A stretch of 32,604 nucleotides of DNA, taken from NCBI GenBank assembly GCA_900557255.1, contig USSA01000016.1, positions 1-32,604 on the forward strand, read 5' to 3'. The notes under the pieces were generated by a model that saw only the letters and a list, made by a program, of their open reading frames with translations, made no database searches and was not told the origin of the DNA. This stretch comes from an uncultured Prevotella sp. Its GTDB lineage: Bacteria; Bacteroidota; Bacteroidia; Bacteroidales; Bacteroidaceae. A program made the translations under genes and the position numbers. This document shows positions 25,550-32,604 of this stretch, one piece after another; the first letter of the stretch is position 1, and every line of letters starts with the position of its first letter.

Positions 25550-25880
25550 CATCCCATAGATGGCTGGCAATGAGTTGCTGGCGATAATCCGTGGCTTGGC
25601 ACTATTTTATGAGAAAGACGTTTACGCGTTTTCTTCTGGTTAGTTGAAACCTAGGAAATTTCAAGCCGTGATCAGTGGAGGATGGATGTGGACGCCTATG
25701 CATATCGTATATATGCAGCACGAAGTGCGCCCTTTCGGATAGAGAGGGTGTGCTCTGTGCTATATCAATATATACAATGGCGGCGTAGGCTTCTATCATG
25801 CTCTTATCACGATCGGTTTTCCTAGGACCGCAACTAACAAGGGCAAAACAAGTGATAGAACTCCTACGCCGTTTCTTGTT
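25550..25880 (+). ncRNA. Putative structured RNA or long structured 5' leader
   Basis: No convincing gene lies between 25343 and 25966, but after the promoter the plus strand is full of inverted repeats. They are 25644-25649 with 25659-25664 (TTGAAA/TTTCAA around CCTAGG); 25699-25705 with 25711-25717 (TGCATAT/ATATGCA); 25718-25721 with 25725-25728 (GCAC/GTGC); 25730-25735 with 25743-25748 (CCCTTT/AGAGGG); and a large one, 25781-25789 with 25863-25871 (CGGCGTAGG/CCTACGCCG) extended by 25791-25798 with 25853-25860 (TTCTATCA/TGATAGAA). A second CCTAGG lies in its loop. Tiny ORFs are present, including 27 codons at 25560-25643 (starting MAGNELLAII) and 12 codons at 25609-25647. I do not recognise a known RNA family. 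It could be an independent small RNA, a leader controlling hsdM, or a repeat element. Confidence 0.45.
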
Positions 25881-25966
25881 GATAGTGGATATGTAGAATG
25901 AATGGAAATGTAATCTTGTCAGGGAGTTGCAAGAGAAGAAGTTATCACATTTAAAACATATCTACA

Positions 25967-27817
25967 ATGGAAACCAAACAATATAACAGCCTCTTTTCCT
26001 TTATTTGGAATATAGCCAATGATGTATTGGTACATGCTTTTGAAAAGGGTGATTACAAGAAAATCATCCTGCCTTTCATGGTGCTTCGTAGAATAGACGT
26101 GCTCTTGGAACCAACCAAGGAGAAAGTCTTGGAGAAAAAGGAGTTCTGTGACAAAAATGGTATCGTAGAGTATGGACCGTTCTTGACAGGGGTAACCGGC
26201 TATCCTTTTTATAATACCTCAGCCTTTACGATGAGTACGTTGAAGAATGAGGTAGATCCTCAGCGACTCAAGATGAATGTCATCGAGTATTTCAATGGCT
26301 TTTCAAAAGATGTACAGGATATCATAGATAAGTTCAAACTTCGCCAGCAAGTGGATAACTTGACTGAGGTGGGACGTTTGGGGTCTCTTTTGGAGAAATT
26401 CACCGATGGCAACATCAACCTCTCTATCAATCCTGTGATGGAAGAGGTTACTGATGAAAATGGAAACGTGAAGATGGTGGAGCGATTGCCAGGACTTGAT
26501 AATCATACGATGGGAACTATCTTTGAGGAATTGCTTCGCAAGTTTAATGAGGAAAACAATGTGACCGAGGCTGGTGAGCACTTCACGCCACGTGATTATG
26601 TTCGTTTGCTTGCCGACCTTGCCGTTGTGCCAATCCAAGACAAGTTGAAGGACAATACCTATAGTATCTATGATGGTGCTTGTGGAACTGGCGGTATCTT
26701 GACGATTGCTCAAGAAGAAGTGGAGCGAATTGCGGCAGAACAGGGCAAGCAGGTGAAAGTGAGCATATTCGGACAGGAGTTGCAGGCTGATACTTACGCT
26801 ACTTGCAAGGCAGACTTGATGATTTCTGGCAATATCCAGAAGTTCACTTATCGTCTTGATTCTGGAGAGCATCAATATATCGCTTATGGCTCAACCATCA
26901 GCCAAGATGGTCATGCTGGCGAGACTTTTGATTTCTGTATTTCCAATCCTCCTTTCGGTACTCCTTGGAAAGAGGACTTGAAGAATTGGGACTTGGGGGA
27001 TAAAAAAGAAGTGACTGACCCTCGTTTCTTTGATGGGGCTACCAGTTTTATTCCTGATATTGGTGATTGCCAAATGTTGTTTTTGGCAAACAATGTGAGT
27101 CGTATGAAGAATACGCCTCTCGGTTCTCGTATCGTAGAAGTTCATAATGGTAGTTCTCTCTTTACGGGCAATGCTGGTGGTGGTGAGAGCAATTTGCGTC
27201 GGTACATCATCGGGAACGACTTGTTGGAAGCAATCATTGCCATGCCGGAGAAGGACTTTTATAATACAGGAATCTCTACATACATTTGGGTAGTCACCAA
27301 TCGTAAGGAAGAACGTCGTCGTGGATATGTGCAACTTATAGATGCAGGCGACATTTGTACACCGCTTCGCAAGAACTTAGGTGAGAAAAACTGTGAGACA
27401 ACCGAAGAAGACCGTCGTCGCATTCTTCAGCTCTTGATGGATTTCAAGGAGACACCTGAGAGTAAAATCTTCCGTAATGAGGAGTTTGGTTATTGGCAAG
27501 TGCCAGTGCTTCGTCCAAAGCGAGACAAGGAAGGCAATATTGTTCTAAAGAAAGGCAAAGTGGTGATGGCAAAGAACCGCAATGAGGTGGAGCAGATTCC
27601 TTTGCTTTATCCTGGAGGCATTAAGGCTTTCTATGAGAATGAGGTGAAACCATACGATGAAGAGGCAGAGTTTGGCGAGCCAGTTATTGGTTATGAACTT
27701 TCTTTCACCAAGTACTTTTATAAGCCTGTTCAGCTTCGCTCGTTAGAGGAGATTATGCAGGACATCAATGTGATAGAGAGTGAGACGAAAGGTTTGTGGA
27801 ACGAGATAATGAAATAG
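25967..27817 (+). CDS. hsdM: Type I restriction-modification system, methyltransferase subunit HsdM (616 aa)
   Basis: N6-adenine DNA methyltransferase subunit; with HsdS it modifies the host's target sites and is also needed for restriction. An N-terminal HsdM_N helical domain (about 1-150) precedes the SAM-binding motif I GACGTGG (237-243) and the catalytic motif IV NPPF (327-330). GEHFTPRDYVRLLADL (about 204-219) and YNTGISTYIWVVTN are further family segments. At 616 residues it is longer than the common ~520, mainly in the C-terminal part. The hsdS start follows the stop after 3 bases, so hsdM-hsdS-hsdR form one operon. Confidence 0.96.
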   Translation: METKQYNSLFSFIWNIANDVLVHAFEKGDYKKIILPFMVLRRIDVLLEPTKEKVLEKKEFCDKNGIVEYGPFLTGVTGYPFYNTSAFTMSTLKNEVDPQRLKMNVIEYFNGFSKDVQDIIDKFKLRQQVDNLTEVGRLGSLLEKFTDGNINLSINPVMEEVTDENGNVKMVERLPGLDNHTMGTIFEELLRKFNEENNVTEAGEHFTPRDYVRLLADLAVVPIQDKLKDNTYSIYDGACGTGGILTIAQEEVERIAAEQGKQVKVSIFGQELQADTYATCKADLMISGNIQKFTYRLDSGEHQYIAYGSTISQDGHAGETFDFCISNPPFGTPWKEDLKNWDLGDKKEVTDPRFFDGATSFIPDIGDCQMLFLANNVSRMKNTPLGSRIVEVHNGSSLFTGNAGGGESNLRRYIIGNDLLEAIIAMPEKDFYNTGISTYIWVVTNRKEERRRGYVQLIDAGDICTPLRKNLGEKNCETTEEDRRRILQLLMDFKETPESKIFRNEEFGYWQVPVLRPKRDKEGNIVLKKGKVVMAKNRNEVEQIPLLYPGGIKAFYENEVKPYDEEAEFGEPVIGYELSFTKYFYKPVQLRSLEEIMQDINVIESETKGLWNEIMK

Positions 27818-27820
27818 GGT

Positions 27821-29080
27821 ATGGAGAGATATTCGGAATATAAAGATAGTGGGATTCAATGGCTTGGAGAGATACCGAGTCATTGGAGTTTACGAAAAAT
27901 GAAGTATGTATTTAATGAACGTTCAGAAAAGAATCATCCTAATGAACAGCCTTTATGTGCGACGCAATCAAAAGGAGTGATACCGCAGTCACTTTATGAA
28001 GGTCGTGTGGTTGTTGTAAATAAGGGATTTGATGGTCTGAAGTTTGTGAGAGAGGGTGACTTCGTAATTAGTTTACGGTCTTTTCAAGGCGGTATAGAAT
28101 ATGCGTATTATCAGGGAATAATAAGTGCGGCTTATACTATATTACAGCCTAAAGAACCTCAAATGGCGGTTTATTTTAAGTATTTGTTTAAATGTCATGA
28201 TTTTATTCAATTATTGCAGACTTGTGTTACAGGGATTCGAGAAGGTCAGAATATAAACTATCCCCTATTGTCAAAAAAATCCCTTCCTCTTCCAACTCTT
28301 ACCGAGCAGCAAGCTATTGTCTCTTATCTCGACATCAAATGCTCGAAACTTGATATGCTTGTGGAAAATAAGGAAAAGGAGATATTGCTATTATCAGAGA
28401 TGAAGCAACGTGTCATCGCTGATGCTGTTACTCGTGGTCTCAATCCAAGTGTGAAGCTCAAGGCTACCAATATCACTTGGTTGCCAGAGATTCCTGAGCA
28501 TTGGGAAGAAAAAAGATTATCTTCAAAATTCGTAGGAGATGTAGATGTTAATAAGGGCTTTGTTTATAAGCATGCCTTTAAGTTCAATTATGGAGAATTG
28601 GTTCCAAAGAATGAAACTGGAGATTCTGAGGAATATAGGGATACTTATATCAAATACTCTCTTATTAAAAAAGGTGATATTCTTATTAATGGTCTGAATC
28701 TGAATTATGACTTTGTCTCTCAAAGGGTTGCTTGCGCGCCAAATGATGGAATCATAACATCTGCCTATTTGGTATGCCGTCCTCGTAAAGGTGTGTTCTA
28801 TAATTATTATACATATTTGTTTAAGGCGATGGATGGAATGAAACTATTTCATGGTATGGGGTCAGGGATTAGGTTGACTCTCTCATTTAAAGAATTGAAA
28901 AAACAAATGCTTCCTGTTCCCCCTCTCTCCGAGCAGCAAACTATCGTCTCGTACATAACAGAGCGAACGGCGAAGATAGATTCTTTGATTGAGAAGCTTA
29001 ACAAGGAAATAGAATGCATCAAGGAATACAAGCAACGCTTGATTTCTGATGTCGTGACAGGACAGATAAAAGTAAGTTAG
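27821..29080 (+). CDS. hsdS: Type I restriction-modification system, specificity subunit HsdS (419 aa)
   Basis: Determines the bipartite DNA target of the complex. The organisation is the normal two-fold one: target-recognition domain 1 (about 1-155, opening YKDSGIQWLGEIPSHW), a conserved helical spacer (about 156-206, LPLPTLTEQQAIVSYLDIK), target-recognition domain 2 (about 215-362, opening ITWLPEIPEHW) and a second conserved helix (364-419, LPVPPLSEQQTIVSYITER). The two halves share short DNA repeats at 28304-28321 and 28931-28948. Both domains are complete, so the protein should be functional. There is no second hsdS gene, inverted partial copy or recombinase nearby, so no sign here of the shuffling seen in some Bacteroidales loci. 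The recognition sequence cannot be predicted from this. Confidence 0.95.
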   Translation: MERYSEYKDSGIQWLGEIPSHWSLRKMKYVFNERSEKNHPNEQPLCATQSKGVIPQSLYEGRVVVVNKGFDGLKFVREGDFVISLRSFQGGIEYAYYQGIISAAYTILQPKEPQMAVYFKYLFKCHDFIQLLQTCVTGIREGQNINYPLLSKKSLPLPTLTEQQAIVSYLDIKCSKLDMLVENKEKEILLLSEMKQRVIADAVTRGLNPSVKLKATNITWLPEIPEHWEEKRLSSKFVGDVDVNKGFVYKHAFKFNYGELVPKNETGDSEEYRDTYIKYSLIKKGDILINGLNLNYDFVSQRVACAPNDGIITSAYLVCRPRKGVFYNYYTYLFKAMDGMKLFHGMGSGIRLTLSFKELKKQMLPVPPLSEQQTIVSYITERTAKIDSLIEKLNKEIECIKEYKQRLISDVVTGQIKVS

Positions 29081-29116
29081 AAAGATAATCGTCTATATAT
29101 ATAATAAGGTATAGCT

Positions 29117-32100
29117 ATGGATACATCAGAAACAGGACTTGAAAAGATTATCGTGGATTGGCTGCGTGACCAGAATGGTTACGAGCAAGCTACTCCTCAC
29201 GACTATAATAAGGATTTCGCCATGGTGGATAGTTGGGTGGAGCGATTCATCGTTGCCACACAACCCGACAAGGTGAAGGAGACAATGTGCTTTGCTTCGC
29301 CATCGGAAAAACAGAAGTTCTTTAGTCGCTTGTCATTGGACATCACCAAGCGAGGAGTGGTGGATGTGCTCAGAAAGGGATATAAATTCAATGGCAGAAC
29401 ATTCGACCTCTACTATCCTCTGCCATCGAAACTCAATCCGAGTGCTAAGAAAGCGTACAAGCAAAACATCTTTGGTGTTATCCGCCAGGTGATGTATTCC
29501 AAGCAGAATACCAATGAGATAGACTTCGTCATCTTTATCAATGGTCTTCCGCTTGCTACCTTCGAGTTGAAGAATAACTATACCGGGCAAACCTACGAGA
29601 ATGCCATCTCCCAATATCAAACGGATAGAGACCCGAAGGAACTCCTCTTGCAAAAGAAACGCTGTGCCGTACATTTTGCTTTGGATGACCAACAGGTATG
29701 GATGTGTACCGAATTAGCAGGGAAGGCTTCATGGTTCTTGCCTTTTAATAGAGGCGTGAATGGTGGTGCAGGAAACCCAGTAGTCCCTGATGATACGATG
29801 ACTTCTTATTTGTGGAAAGATGTATTGACCAAGACAACCCTAAGCAATATCATTGAGAACTTTGCGCAAGTTGTCATAGAAAAGAAAAAAGATAAGAAGA
29901 CGGGCAAGATAGTGAACAAGGAAAAAGTGATTTGGCCTCGTTACCATCAGTTGGATGCCGTCCGCTCTTTGGTGACAGCTACACAAAAGTATCGCATCGG
30001 TCGTAGATTCTTGATACAGCATAGTGCGGGAAGTGGCAAGTCGAATACGATTACTTGGCTTGCCTATCAACTCGTTACGCTCTTGAAGAACCAACAGCCA
30101 TTCTTCGATTCGATTATCGTGATTACCGACCGTATCAATCTCGACAAGCAGATAAGAGATAATATCAATGCTTTTCAAAGATTGAGCAACATCGTGGGGT
30201 GGGCGGATAAATCGGAAACGTTGAGGCTCTTATTGCAAGGAGGCAAGAAAATCATCGTCTCAACCATCAACAAGTTTAGTTTCATCCTTGATGAAATTGG
30301 TAGCTCGCTCAAAGATAAGCGTTTCGCCATCATCATAGATGAGGCTCATAGCAGCCAGAATGGAGCGATGGCGACTAATGTGGCTACTGGCTTGTCTGGC
30401 AATGCTACTCCGATACATCGTGTTTTTCCTGAAGACAATAGCATAGCTTTGGCAGCAGATGGAGGACCACAAGTGGATTATACACCAGAAGAGGAAGATA
30501 CGGAAGACAAGATACATCGTATTTTGAAAGGTAGAAAGATGGCGAAGAATGCCAACTACTATGCCTTTACTGCCACGCCAAAGAACAAAACCTTGGAGAT
30601 GTTTGGCGAGAAAACTGTTGGTAGTGAAGGGGAGGTGCGCTTCCTTCCTTTCCATGAATATACGATGAAGCAGGCTATCGAGGAAGGCTTTATCTTGGAT
30701 GTGCTGAAGAACTATACTCCTTATAGCTCTTATTACCGCATACTCAAGACGGCAAAGGATGATCCACAATATGATAAAAAGAAGGCACAGAGAAAACTTC
30801 GTGCTTACGTGGAGGCTCAGCCAGAGACGATTGAGGAGAAAGCGAAGATTATCGTGGAGCATTTCTGTACCAAGGTCTATATGAAGATAGGCGGTAAGGC
30901 TCGTGCCATGGTTGTAACTTCTTCCATTGAGCGTGCCATCGAGTTTTACCGAGTTATCACTCGTTTGCTCGAAGAACGCAATAGTCCTTATCGTGCCATA
31001 GTGGCTTTTACTGATAAGATGATAGATGGTGAAATGGTGACGGAGTCGAGCCTCAATGATTTCCCATCGGCGGAGATAGAGAGCCGTATGGAAGAAGAGC
31101 CTTATCGTATTTTGATTGTGGCAGATAAGTTTCAGACAGGCTATGACCAACCACTTTTGCATACAATGTATGTGGATAAGATGCTCTCTGGCTTGAAGGC
31201 AGTGCAAACTTTGTCACGTTTGAATCGTTGCCATCCTAAGAAGCAAGATACCTTTGTGCTTGATTTCGCCAATGACCCAGAGTTAATCAAGATGGCTTTT
31301 CAAGAGTATTATAAGACGACGATATTGCTTGGAGAATCGGATGTCAACAAGTTGAATGACCTCACGGAGACCATTGAAAGATATAACTTCTATGAACAGA
31401 ATGACATTGAGCAGGTTGTGGATTTGAAATTGAATGGAGCTGATGACGACCGTCCGAAGATAGATGCCGTTTTGGACGCAGTAACAGCTAGATTCAAGGA
31501 AGAGTTGGATGAAGAGGAACAGGTGAAATGCAAGGGAGCTATCAAAAACTTCGATCGTTGCTATCCTTACTTTTCTGCCATCATGCCTTTTGAAAGTACA
31601 GAATGGGAGAAGCTATATATCTTCTACTTGCTGTTGGTGAAGAAACTGCCCAAGTTGAGAGTAGATGATGATACGGACGGATTATTAGATAATGTTGATT
31701 TCGACAAGTATCGTATTGTCAAGGAAGAGGAGCGTGCTATTGTCTTGGAAAATGAAAATGCTGAGGTGAATCCAGTGCCTGTAGGTCAGGGTGGTGGAAT
31801 ACCGCAGCCTGAACCTGATACGTTGTCTAACATCATCAAGGATTTCAATGAAAGCTTTGGTGGGATAGAATGGAAAAATGAGGATGAGGTGCAAAGGCAA
31901 ATCAGCGAGTTGCCTACTCGCATCGCCAAAAGCGTAGATTTTGTGAATGCGGTGAAGAATGGCGATAGACAAGCTGCGCAAATCACCTTCAATGACGACA
32001 TCATTACGATTGTAGCTGGTATGTTGGAAGAAAAGACCGAGTTTGTGCAGACTTATTTTGGGAATCCCGATTTTCAAAACTTCGTCAATGCAAGGGTATT

Positions 32101-32134
32101 TAGTGCCGTTATGAATCGCTTGGGGAGTATGTAG
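29117..32134 (+). CDS. hsdR: Type I restriction-modification system, restriction subunit HsdR (1005 aa)
   Basis: ATP-dependent translocase and endonuclease subunit that cuts unmodified DNA away from the recognition site. The N-terminal nuclease domain has the PD-(D/E)XK residues Asp136 (EIDFVIFING) and Glu150-Leu-Lys152 (FELKN). The SF2 helicase motor shows Walker A SAGSGKS (303-309), the DEAH box (408-411, IIIDEAHSS), motif III FTATPKNKT, and the later motifs DKFQTGYDQPLL and QTLSRLNR. The C-terminal helical domain (about 780-1005) should contact HsdM/HsdS. No frameshift or missing motif was found, so the system appears intact. It begins 36 bases after hsdS. I see no clear terminator after it before the remnants that follow. 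Confidence 0.97.
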   Translation: MDTSETGLEKIIVDWLRDQNGYEQATPHDYNKDFAMVDSWVERFIVATQPDKVKETMCFASPSEKQKFFSRLSLDITKRGVVDVLRKGYKFNGRTFDLYYPLPSKLNPSAKKAYKQNIFGVIRQVMYSKQNTNEIDFVIFINGLPLATFELKNNYTGQTYENAISQYQTDRDPKELLLQKKRCAVHFALDDQQVWMCTELAGKASWFLPFNRGVNGGAGNPVVPDDTMTSYLWKDVLTKTTLSNIIENFAQVVIEKKKDKKTGKIVNKEKVIWPRYHQLDAVRSLVTATQKYRIGRRFLIQHSAGSGKSNTITWLAYQLVTLLKNQQPFFDSIIVITDRINLDKQIRDNINAFQRLSNIVGWADKSETLRLLLQGGKKIIVSTINKFSFILDEIGSSLKDKRFAIIIDEAHSSQNGAMATNVATGLSGNATPIHRVFPEDNSIALAADGGPQVDYTPEEEDTEDKIHRILKGRKMAKNANYYAFTATPKNKTLEMFGEKTVGSEGEVRFLPFHEYTMKQAIEEGFILDVLKNYTPYSSYYRILKTAKDDPQYDKKKAQRKLRAYVEAQPETIEEKAKIIVEHFCTKVYMKIGGKARAMVVTSSIERAIEFYRVITRLLEERNSPYRAIVAFTDKMIDGEMVTESSLNDFPSAEIESRMEEEPYRILIVADKFQTGYDQPLLHTMYVDKMLSGLKAVQTLSRLNRCHPKKQDTFVLDFANDPELIKMAFQEYYKTTILLGESDVNKLNDLTETIERYNFYEQNDIEQVVDLKLNGADDDRPKIDAVLDAVTARFKEELDEEEQVKCKGAIKNFDRCYPYFSAIMPFESTEWEKLYIFYLLLVKKLPKLRVDDDTDGLLDNVDFDKYRIVKEEERAIVLENENAEVNPVPVGQGGGIPQPEPDTLSNIIKDFNESFGGIEWKNEDEVQRQISELPTRIAKSVDFVNAVKNGDRQAAQITFNDDIITIVAGMLEEKTEFVQTYFGNPDFQNFVNARVFSAVMNRLGSM

Positions 32135-32147
32135 GTTTCTTTAAAAA

Positions 32148-32415
32148 TCAGCGAAAAGCGAGAATGCGCAGGTGCTGGTAGATGATGTTCTCTATCACTT
32201 TCTCGATGTCGCCCTCTCTGGTTCCGCCAGCCAAGGCATTGCGGATGCCGTTGTCCTCGAAGTAAAACTTGTCGTTGGTCTCGAAGATTCGTTTGCCATG
32301 GATGTCTTGTATCTCGTCGATGAGGATATAGTTGTATTTACCAGCATCGAAGTGCTCATCTATGTATTGGTTAAGGTCTTGGTAATTCTTGATGCTATCA
32401 AACTCTCTTTTTGAC
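32148..32415 (-). pseudogene. Remnant of a DUF4143-type ATP-binding protein with internal deletion
   Basis: The minus strand reads LSKREFDSIKNYQDLNQYID, then EHFDAGKYNYILIDEIQDI. This resembles the stretch leading to the Walker B segment of Bacteroidales AAA ATPases with a C-terminal DUF4143 domain. Immediately after, at about 32300, it jumps to GKRIFETNDKFYFEDNGIRN and ALAGGTREGDIEKVIENIIYQHL, a segment that normally lies well over 100 residues further on. The P-loop, the middle and the C-terminal end are missing and the frame stops at 32148. An upstream ATG (32447) lies in unrelated DNA. It is therefore a fossil with both ends lost and an in-frame internal deletion. The family assignment is from memory of motif order. 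Confidence 0.7.
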
Positions 32416-32502
32416 AACATCACGGATGCCAAGTATATGATCAACAATGGCTACCAGATGCTAGGCTTCACCGCCATGGGAGGCGTGAAGGTTAGATTCT
32501 AA
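32404..32502 (+). pseudogene. 3' remnant of a probable TonB-dependent receptor or other outer-membrane barrel gene
   Basis: One plus-strand frame ending at the TAA at 32500-32502 reads FDNITDAKYMINNGYQMLGF then TAMGGVKVRF. A terminal beta-strand ending in phenylalanine after alternating residues is the outer-membrane assembly signal of barrel proteins, and Bacteroidales SusC/TonB-dependent receptors often end this way. Homology to the left is replaced at about 32412-32416 by the antisense ATPase remnant, so only about the last 28-30 codons survive. No start codon context or other barrel sequence is present. The barrel call is an inference from a short stretch. Confidence 0.45.
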
Positions 32503-32506
32503 AGAT

Positions 32507-32549
32507 AAAAAAGAAGTCGCTAAGAGCAAATCTCAGCGACTTCTTTTTT
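32507..32549 (-). terminator. Terminator of ssrA
   Basis: A perfect 15-bp stem AAAAAAGAAGTCGCT (32507-32521) with its complement at 32535-32549, and three further pairs in the loop (GAG/CTC). On the minus strand it follows the tmRNA 3' end by 14 bases and exits through six T's. The hairpin is A/T-flanked on both sides and could also act on plus-strand transcripts. Confidence 0.88.
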
Positions 32550-32563
32550 GTTATCATTTCGAG

Positions 32564-32604
32564 TGGAGCTGGAGGGATTCGAACCCTCGTCCGCACAAGG
32601 AAAC
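32564..32604 (-). ncRNA. ssrA: tmRNA (SsrA), 3' end only, runs off the window
   Basis: The minus strand ends GGACGAGGGTTCGAATCCCT, then CCAGCTCCA. This is the tRNA-like 3' part of tmRNA, with T-arm GAGGG-TTCGAAT-CCCTC and acceptor strand CAGCTCC plus discriminator A at 32564. Bacterial tmRNAs characteristically end CAGCTCCACCA; here the terminal CCA is not encoded, as for the tRNA in this window. The 5' half, tag-peptide frame and pseudoknots lie outside the window. tmRNA rescues stalled ribosomes, and its gene is a well-known integration site for mobile DNA. A tRNA with a similar 3' end is less likely because of the GGAC/CAGCTCC signature. Confidence 0.85.

Noticed and set aside
25602..25799. 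65-codon minus-strand ORF in the gap before hsdM
   Set aside because: No recognisable features; it crosses the inverted repeats, and several frames of the region are equally open, as expected for non-coding DNA.
25682..25825. 47-codon plus-strand ORF (MDVDAYAYRIY...) inside the structured region
   Set aside because: It overlaps most of the hairpins and a competing short ORF in another frame starting at 25686; Arg-rich with no domain. Kept only as part of the structured region.
30260..31207. 315-codon minus-strand ORF
   Set aside because: Antisense to the helicase motor of hsdR, whose motifs are complete; low-quality translation without domains.
23500..32560. Duplicate of the ssrA 3' end as an attachment-site pair
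   Set aside because: No second copy of the tmRNA 3' sequence was found by eye elsewhere in the window.
32564..32604. Ordinary tRNA at the window edge
   Set aside because: The GGAC...CAGCTCCA 3' end and the sequence before the T-arm match tmRNA; no anticodon arm appears at tRNA distance in the visible bases, though only 41 bases are available.

Overview
The window looks like a chromosomal segment of a Bacteroidales bacterium, most likely Prevotellaceae (Prevotella/Segatella type). The grounds are sequence-level: several genes are preceded by the Bacteroidetes promoter box TAnnTTTG, three times with an ideal upstream TTG; Shine-Dalgarno sequences are essentially absent; and Bacteroidales-type proteins occur (DUF5683, a DUF349 protein, a PF09820-type AAA-ATPase with C-terminal PD-(D/E)XK nuclease). 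The species is an inference.

Layout. Positions 69-416 hold a small MerR-type regulator (+). A minus-strand pectinesterase follows (489-1478), then a minus-strand run transcribed parA, parB, DUF5683, lytic transglycosylase/LysM, rel (7893 down to 1615): chromosome segregation, cell wall and stringent response. Divergent from parA lies surE-lpxB (7994-10212, +), where LpxB carries an unusual ~105-residue charged helical tail. It converges, across two hairpin terminators, on the minus-strand rsfS-ftsH-cdsA group (13770 down to 10372). A tRNA-Gln(CTG) with a textbook promoter sits at 13983-14053, followed by a DUF349 protein, a CorA-type transporter with a ~210-nt leader, an M20C dipeptidase (PepD) and a flippase-like LPG-synthase-TM membrane protein, all minus strand. 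From 20182 the plus strand carries rsmA, frr and rsgA (ribosome maturation and recycling) and an AraC-type regulator.

The accessory, defence-like part starts at 23570: an AAA-ATPase/nuclease-fold protein with its own promoter and terminator, then 624 bases without a convincing gene, then a complete type I restriction-modification operon hsdM-hsdS-hsdR (25967-32134). The gap contains a perfect promoter (25514-25543) followed by about 330 bases rich in nested hairpins with tiny ORFs. This is the best candidate in the window for an undescribed element: an RNA or a long structured leader of the RM operon. Between hsdR and the 3' end of tmRNA (ssrA, 32564 to the window edge, minus) lie two gene remnants: an ATPase fragment with an in-frame internal deletion, and what looks like the last ~30 codons of an outer-membrane beta-barrel protein. 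They fit a turnover hot spot next to ssrA.

Smaller oddities are 7-bp-period repeat arrays at five intergenic sites (one provides a stop codon) and mutually exclusive hairpins in the corA leader. No CRISPR array, insertion sequence, rRNA or integrase was seen.
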